Source: Iris pallida
Taxonomy: Eukaryota; Streptophyta; Magnoliopsida; Asparagales; Iridaceae
Length of the DNA: 64,000 bases
Reading direction: 5' to 3'
Assembly (NCBI GenBank): GCA_029216955.1
Contig: JANAVB010005598.1
Location: forward strand, 2,378,851 to 2,442,850
Under the pieces are notes generated by a model. The model worked only from the letters and a program-made list of their open reading frames with translations, had not been told where the DNA came from and made no database searches. The position numbers and the translations under genes are program-made. Shown piece after piece: positions 57,266-64,000 of this stretch (positions are counted from its first letter, which is position 1; each line of letters begins with the position of its first letter).

Positions 57266-60200
57266 TATAACACCCAGTTTTCCAGATGAGGATAATTTTA
57301 AAATTTTGTAATTATAATTATTATTTATTGATAATTGTTTCACATTATGATTTTTGGTGATTTTTAATATTTTTAAACTATTTAAAAACTGGTTTAAGTC
57401 ATGACTTGTGATTTTGATGTGCTGCTAGTGAAACCCTAGAGACTGCATGACCTAGGGCCTAACCATGTCATTAGGATGTTTTAATTATCATTTTTAGCCT
57501 GTAATTTGGTCATTTTGACTTATTTGAATTATTTGATGATTATTGAATTGGTGAATTCTAGTTTGACTTTGACTTGTTGAGACCTAGTGAACTAGTCTAG
57601 AAGCTAACCCTAGCCATGGTGACCCTTGTCTAACTTAGGTTAACCTACTTTTAGTTATTAGAAACTAATTTTGGATTAGGAGGATTAGTTTAAGTGAATT
57701 AAGTCATGGCTTGTAGTTTCATGAAATGACTTATGGCTTAATGATTTGATTGATCATGACTTAAGCCCATGGGCCATTTAGTAAACCCTAACCCTAATTA
57801 TTGAGCTTATGACCAGCCATAGGGATCCCCACCCTATTTAAACACTTATTCATTAGGGCTTGCCTTTATTTCATTCCAACACTTGGAGAAAGAAAGAAAG
57901 GTATTTTTCCCCTTCCAAAAATCTCCATAAATCTATTTAATTCCTTTTTAATCCTAGTCTTTTGCATTAGGTTCTAATTTCTGTATATTAATATTTCTGG
58001 AGGTTAATCTAGTTTTGGGCTCATTTGGAGCATTTGGCCATCAAGAGGAACACCCCCATTTGGAGCTTTTTCTTGCAATTTGCACTCATAGGTAACCACC
58101 CTCAAATTGTGTTTTAATCTCGATTTTATTGCATGATGGCTTAGGAATAGGTGTCCCCTAACTTCTGGAGGAATTTCGTGTCATTTACATTAGGTTACAT
58201 GTCTGTATCGGACACGTATCGAACCTAATAGCTAGGTGCTCGACGAAATGCCCGAACCGACTCGATTTGCCATTTTTGCAAATCCATTTGAATGGAAACT
58301 AGATCTAGGGTTGCTTATGCATTTCTGTATTTATTTCCTAATTTTAGTTTCATGTCGTATCCACACGGGGACACGAACACGCTGCCGCGCGCATGAACAC
58401 AGTGTCCTGCATCACGGGGCTGAGAACTCCCGACACAGGACACATGGACACGCCAATTTTTGTGTGGAGTGAGGGGCATCATCTGCCATCATCCTCCCAA
58501 AAGATGGGAGTAGTTGCGGTGGCATGTGCGAGGAGAAATCCTCCCGCACTGGCCGCGCGGCCTGCCGTTGCGCGTGCAGGAACTCCCTGATACGGGATCG
58601 GACACGCTGACACACGTATCTAGGACACGGTGCAGGCTGTCCTAGGGGTAGCCCTACCCCTGGTGCACATACATGTAGGCCACGTGTCACCACGTGGCCT
58701 ATGTCATGCGCGGGACACGTGTGCATGCGTGCACGACGCTGCGTGCAGTCCAGTGCACGTGTGCGTGTCTGTGAGTGTTTGTGTGTTCTAGACACGCTCG
58801 TGTCCACTTGGTTGGACACGAATGCATTGTTTGACACGTGCACATGTGTGTTTGTGATTACCAACCACTAATTTAGGTTATTATCACGATTTTGATTTTC
58901 GAATTGCATTTTCCATTTATTCCTGATACCATGTGTTCTGTTCGAAAACTCTGAGATTGATTTCTATTTTAGACTGAATTTTGATGTTTTATTCCCATAA
59001 TGATTCATGTATACATGTAATAGTTTACTGGAATGTTGGTTTATGGCTGTGATTGGGAATTAGAATTTCGAATGGAGTTTGGTTGAATGAATTGATATGT
59101 AGACTGTGGACTGATACATTCCTAGAAATGTTGGGTTCTGAATTTCATTCCTTCTTGAAGACTGATTTGCTGAGCCAAATTCCATATCAATCACATGTAT
59201 ATTAGTTGATTTTGAATTGTGTTAAGTTTTGGAAATTAGGTTTTACACTTAGAAATGGAATTTTAACATTTGAATGAATTTCGAAGAGAGGACTGATACA
59301 TATACAGTCCATTGAATTCTGAATTTTAATTTCTCTCTCTTAAACCGATTGGATGATTCAATTGTCATGTTAAGATTTAAATATGTGTGTGTAAGTTACT
59401 GTTAAGAAGGGTTACTGATTTGGTTGGGAGTTGAACTGTAATGTAATGCAATCCTGCTGAAAACCAAATTCAATTTCCAGTTTTAAAGTCTGAGAATTGA
59501 ATTCTAACATTGATTTCCTCTTTAACCCTGTTGAAACTGAACTTGATGCTTAATTGCTAGGTTGATTCCATTACATTGTATTAGCAAATGAATGATTCAT
59601 TGATTGATTCACATGGGTTCCTATTTAGTTCTGGTCTCAATAATTAATGGACTGTGAACTTCAGAGAAAATGTTTGTTTAACAGTTATAAATCATGCCTC
59701 TCTAAATGTGTGATAGACATTAATTTCAATTCCTGAGTTTGTAACTGAGAACACTATCACTTGACCCACACACACAAACTTCTTACATGTACACACCTAC
59801 CCCCATGCCATTCACTGAAATCTGAGTGTGATGCACCATGTCACACACACACTCATTGCTTCCCTAACACACATTGAAATTCCTGAAATTCACATCACAC
59901 CCTGTTTTTCCTATACATACTCACACAATATGAGGACAGTCCATATTCATGTACCACACATTCCATAATACACATATGGCTCTCACACTTGGCCATGTAT
60001 CCCACACACATGGTATGTAACACACATACACATCCAACTATATATTGTATCACATGTCACACTCAGGTAGTTTCACACACATGACTATGTTAACACACAA
60101 CACATGTATTCCTCTTCCTTTTAACCCATGCATATATTACATGTATATGTATATACATATATATCTATATATGTGAGATATATTATCATGTAGCCTATAG

Positions 60201-61985
60201 ATGTATATGTGATTAACTATATTAAATTAGATATAATTAATGTGTGTTTAGCCTATGTACAGGGCACATAGCCTATGGCTCATTGCCTATGTATATGGCA
60301 TGAATGCCAGTAAACATGTGTTGTTGGCTTGTATAGTCTAGATAGTGTGTGTGTGTGTGCTTGCTAGAATAGGCTGGTTAGGCCTAGTGAGACTTGTTTG
60401 GCTTAGGTTTGACCTAGTTGACTTAGTTTGACCAGTCTAGTTGACTGGAGTTGACCAAAAGTCAACATTTAGTCTGGATGTGACCAATTGACCTAGTTTT
60501 GACTAGAGTATTGACTTGGGTTGACCCAGAGTTGACCAAGTTTGACTTGGACCTAGTTTGACCTAGACAGTTGACTAGGTTTGACTTAGAGTTGACTTTG
60601 ACCTAGATTGGTCTAGAAATCATGTAGTTTGCATTGTATCATTCATTTACCTTATCTTAAACACATTATAACCTGTACTACTCTATTTAGGACATTGTGA
60701 CTCCGGTGCGGACATCTGACATTACACTACTCTTTTCAAAGTATCAGGCGAGTACATTCTCTGATAGTTCTCTCATTTAATTGTCAATTACTGTACTTCA
60801 GTTATAGTTAGTTTTATGTGATTCTCTGTTACAACACGTATGGATATTTCTGGATTCATGTATACGACACACATACCTTACTTATCTGGCCTCTATTACT
60901 GGAATCACTGGAATCATTCCGGAATCTATTTCTGGAATCATCATATTTTGGCTGGACTCATCTCGATTCTCGTGTCGAATTCTGGATTCATTTTTTGCGG
61001 GCGGGGAAATATTGAGTAAGACATGTAGACATACCCCAAATCTGAAATCTCCCAACTGGAATCTACTGGAAGCATAGCCATCTCTCGTCTGATCAGTGAG
61101 AGATGTGCCTGATTACCTACAGCCGTTTACATGTCGATCTCGGTATTTTAAAACACACTGTTAGAATAGCTGGACTCACCTGGATTCTTGATCACTACCT
61201 AGAATCATCTTGTACTGGATTCATCTTGTATTAGATTCATCTCGTATTGGATTTATAGTAGTTTTACACTTGTTTTGCATTTACTGTCTGGACTTATTAT
61301 GTTACTTTAGTTCAGCTAGATTTATTTTACAGTCTTCATTGCCATCATTCTTCTCTTGTTTTAGTTACTTTACTTCTTGTATCTTACTGCTTCTCTATAC
61401 TATCACCTAAATATAACTGCCATATTCATCAATAAAACTGTCTATAACTGCTTTATAGTTCTCTGTCATTACTTGGGTTTTTTTGATGAGTTGTACTCGT
61501 TCCTGTCCTGACTGGACCTGTTGTAAATTTTACAGATGATTGCCCTGAGGACACATACCCTACATATTACTGACCAGGAGATGGCTTAGCTACCTATAGC
61601 CCCGACACTCAGGAGTGATCGGGAGATTAGCTAGTTGTTTTGTTTAGCTTTCATGTTTTAGAACTGGAGTTGTATATAAGTTGAGATTTGTTGTTGAGAT
61701 TTGTAGTTGAGATTTTCTGAGATTATATTATTAGTTGTTGGTTTTATTCTGTTATTAGTCTTAGTTTTAATCTTCTGTGCTATCATATCGTTCTTTGACT
61801 GTGATTGAGATTACATTATATCTATACTTGTCCTCCGTTCGGAGTTGTTTTTTTGACAAGTACATTATATAATTGCGTGATTGGTTGGTTAGATAGTGAC
61901 CTAGAACAACGTTCTACCGCCGATACTGGCGTAGGCTGGGCGTTGTTACGCGCTCGTACCCTCACAGTGGGTGCGGGTCGTGACA
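57266..61985 (+). repeat. 3' LTR, 4.72 kb
   Basis: Begins TATAACACCC (TG changed to TA) and ends GGGTCGTGACA. Collinear with the 5' LTR throughout; differences are scattered substitutions and mostly short indels, for example an extra GTGTGT near 60350. Confidence 0.9.
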
Positions 61986-63271
61986 CTTCCTATAGGGTTA
62001 TGTTTTATCAAGATAGTAGGCATCTCTTATTCGAATTCGAATATAACTAAAATATGTCGGTTCAAAAGGATTTCACTCTTCAACTAACCTGGGTAAATGA
62101 GAGGTAAGGTTGAAGAACTTTTCAGAAAGAAAATTTACGACAAAAGGTGAGAATCTATGACAAGTCCAGAACCTTGCTATACAATATGATTAGATAAGTG
62201 TTTGGATTCTTTAAGTCATAGTGACTAGTGTATGGGGGATCGGTGTTTGGTGTTGTGTAGAAGGCATGTGCTGGTTTGAGTGGAATGCATACATCATAGG
62301 TATGATGTGTCTTGCTTGGATCATGGGTATTCAGTATAGTCAAGGGAATGGTTCAATATTTGCTTGGTTAAACTAAAATGGAACAAAATAGGCATCTTAT
62401 GATTTATTCTACGGGAAAATGTGTTATACATGTGGTGTAATTAAAATAGAGCATAGTAAGGTGTGTTTGTGTGGGACATGTATGTCATAGTGTAGAGTGG
62501 CTCGTCTAGTTTATGAGTGTAAAATTTGCCGGAAGAAAAATACTAGTGTTGTGCTTCAAATATCAAAGTCACGATAGGAGTTATCAGATGACGTGGATAG
62601 GAGTGGAGGTTATGAACCACTATTTTATTAGTTCAATTGGAACCAATCTACCCCAATCATTTGTTAACTCAAGAAGCCCTATATTTTTTAGAAGGGATTG
62701 GAAACTGAGGCTTGGAATCTATACGCCTCAAAAATCTCGTTCTCGACTTAAAATAAGATATTATTCTATGATAGAATGGATTGAAGAATTCAAGGTTGCG
62801 ATCTTTTACCGCAGTTATCTATACGCACGAACAAAGGGATAATAAAGGCAATACGAAGATCCTATCGCAACTTCCAAACAAATGGAAGAACGGTTACGAA
62901 TGGAATCCAAGTTTGGCATTCCATTCTAAAAGATAGAATACATTAAGTTCAATGTTCTGTCCAACCTATAGAAGTTGGCTAATCGTGAAAAGTACAGTAA
63001 TATAACTTCTAAGGAGGTCAAATTTTAAGGAGATGTATAAAGAAATGGGTACTCATGATCACAGACACGGACTCTAAAGGAAGCCTAGGTATTACCTATT
63101 TAACTATGTTCATATATTGACCATGTTTCATCAAGACAGTATGAAGGGTCTTGGTCGAGCATAACCGGAAACAAGTTGGTACAACGAGGGATTCCATTCA
63201 TCGCATAACTTAGGCTACGAAGAGATACGGTTAAAGAATTTATGGAAAGGGGATAAGTGGACCATGAGATG
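61986..63271. repeat. Old repeat DNA, two diverged units of about 1.15 kb
   Basis: Continues the host DNA of 50396-50761. The GTTGGCTAAYCGTG landmark recurs at 50589 and 62970, which with the insertion removed gives a period of about 1.15 kb. Matching landmark: TTTTATCAAGATAG (61998) and TTTCATCAAGACAG (63127). The plus-strand frame at 62513-62842 has no recognisable domain. The stretch ends with AGATG directly before the LTR at 63272. Confidence 0.45.
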
Positions 63272-64000
63272 TGTCACGCCCCACTCCGCAGGAGCGATCG
63301 TCCTCGCTAAGGCATGATGCCGCACGGGCCTAGGTTGCGCCCGTGCAAGACTAATCCCAGAAACGATCGATTTGAGCTAGGCCACAGAGTCGCACAGAGT
63401 GTCCCCATTTGCAGCGAAAAGTAAATGAACGCAAATTGAAGCGAATTCAAACTCTTTATTGTTTCAAGAAGGTTACAAGCGACGCTAGGCCGAGTTTACA
63501 AGTCTCTCAAGCTCTCTCTCTCGCTGAAACATAAAAGGCGTGCCAAGTGGCTTACAAGATGAAATGATTCATGGCGATGTTCTGATACATTATGTCCTGT
63601 ATATGGCTTCAGCTCCTTGTAATGCTCCAAGGCTCCAGAGTTGGCTCGCGCCTTAGCATGTTCGAGGGAAGCTCCGCACCCGATGACGTTTCCTGCATCC
63701 TGCAAGCAAACTATGGGGTTATCAGTACAATATTATGCACTGGTGGGGAGGCTAGCTCGCCCACAATGCTATCATTACCAAACACGTTCTATTTACTTTT
63801 GTGTACCGTCTATCATTCGTTGTCTTTCTAATCTTTCCTTAGGGTCAATTTCATGGCATATTTCAAGACCTATCTCGTGTTACTGATTTCAATGTGTTGC
63901 ATGAAAATACATGCACGACTAACCCATACTTACCGTCCGGCCTTCCCTGTCCAAAGTAAACCAAGTTAGTCAATAATTCATATGTAATACTTAACGTGAT
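63272..64000. repeat. Left part of a long LTR, second copy of the window-start sequence
   Basis: Starts TGTCACGCCCCACTCCGC, preceded by AGATG at 63267-63271. From 63490 it repeats window positions 1-516 almost perfectly. No polypurine tract precedes it, so it is not a normal 3' LTR. See 1-1845. Confidence 0.75.

Larger units (their letters stand above)
50762..61985 (+). mobile_element. Large gag-only gypsy-type element (TR-GAG-like) with 4.7-kb LTRs
   Basis: 11,224 bp. LTRs are 50762-55509 (4,748 bp) and 57266-61985 (4,720 bp). The internal region is only 1,756 bp and contains gag and a normal polypurine tract, but no protease, reverse transcriptase or integrase. Flanks are TTTCC (50757-50761) and CTTCC (61986-61990), a 5-bp duplication with one change. 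It must have depended on another element's pol. A degraded relative lies at 14191-18788 and an older LTR relative at 4926. Confidence 0.9.

Noticed and set aside
1..64000. A single giant LTR retrotransposon with LTRs at both window ends
   Set aside because: No primer-binding site follows 1845 and no polypurine tract precedes 63272. The AGATG motif lies on the inner sides, not the outer. The near-identity of the ends also conflicts with the many old nested insertions between them.

Overview
The window is a stretch of nuclear DNA from a flowering plant with a repeat-rich genome. I found no intact protein-coding host gene. It consists almost entirely of transposable elements stacked inside one another: Ty1/copia and Ty3/gypsy LTR retrotransposons, two LINE types, a SINE, a CACTA transposon, a hAT-type element and MITEs. 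It also holds one nuclear tRNA-Val-like gene and one captured fragment of a plant ARF-GAP gene. The lineage cannot be named from sequence alone. Plant hallmarks are an initiator-Met PBS next to a UBN2-type copia gag, LINEs with zf-RVT and RNase H modules, and CACTA subterminal repeats.

Layout. 1-1845 is the right part of a long LTR whose left part reappears at 63272-64000. 1846-4925 is mostly unassigned, with diverged tandem repeats. 4926-7740 is an old gypsy-type LTR. 7741-8005 is duplicated (TA)n. 8040-8700 is a MITE-like stretch plus an antisense ARF-GAP exon. 9.0-14.2 kb is a broken minus-strand chromovirus with a minisatellite in its LTR. 14191-18788 is a gag-only gypsy element. 18789-19980 is the 5' end of a minus-strand copia element. 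19981-36130 is one old minus-strand LINE split by a CACTA element (20966-26924, itself holding a solo LTR) and by copia element A (28778-36060). 36.1-39.2 kb is AT-rich DNA with a SINE, a tRNA-Val gene, a Tourist-like MITE and an RTE-like LINE fragment. 39299-46504 is copia element B, inside a small TIR element. 46.6-50.7 kb has a hAT element and a possible organelle-derived patch. 50762-61985 is a gypsy-type, gag-only element with 4.7-kb LTRs. 61986-63271 returns to old repeat DNA.

Relative ages follow from the nesting. The LINE is oldest; CACTA and copia A entered it later, and a solo LTR entered the CACTA. Copia A and B belong to one family and lie head to head, 3.2 kb apart. All gag and pol frames carry stops or frameshifts, except that copia A keeps one 577-codon frame covering gag, protease and part of integrase.

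The most unusual feature is that the two window ends are near-identical (three short indels, no substitutions in about 511 bp). They behave as two copies of one solo-LTR insertion: the inner flank of each carries the same 5-bp motif AGATG, and the two pieces add up to about 2.06 kb, close to the 2.13-kb related solo LTR at 22811. This suggests a head-to-tail repeat of about 63.5 kb. It could be a real tandem duplication, a circular molecule or an assembly duplication.
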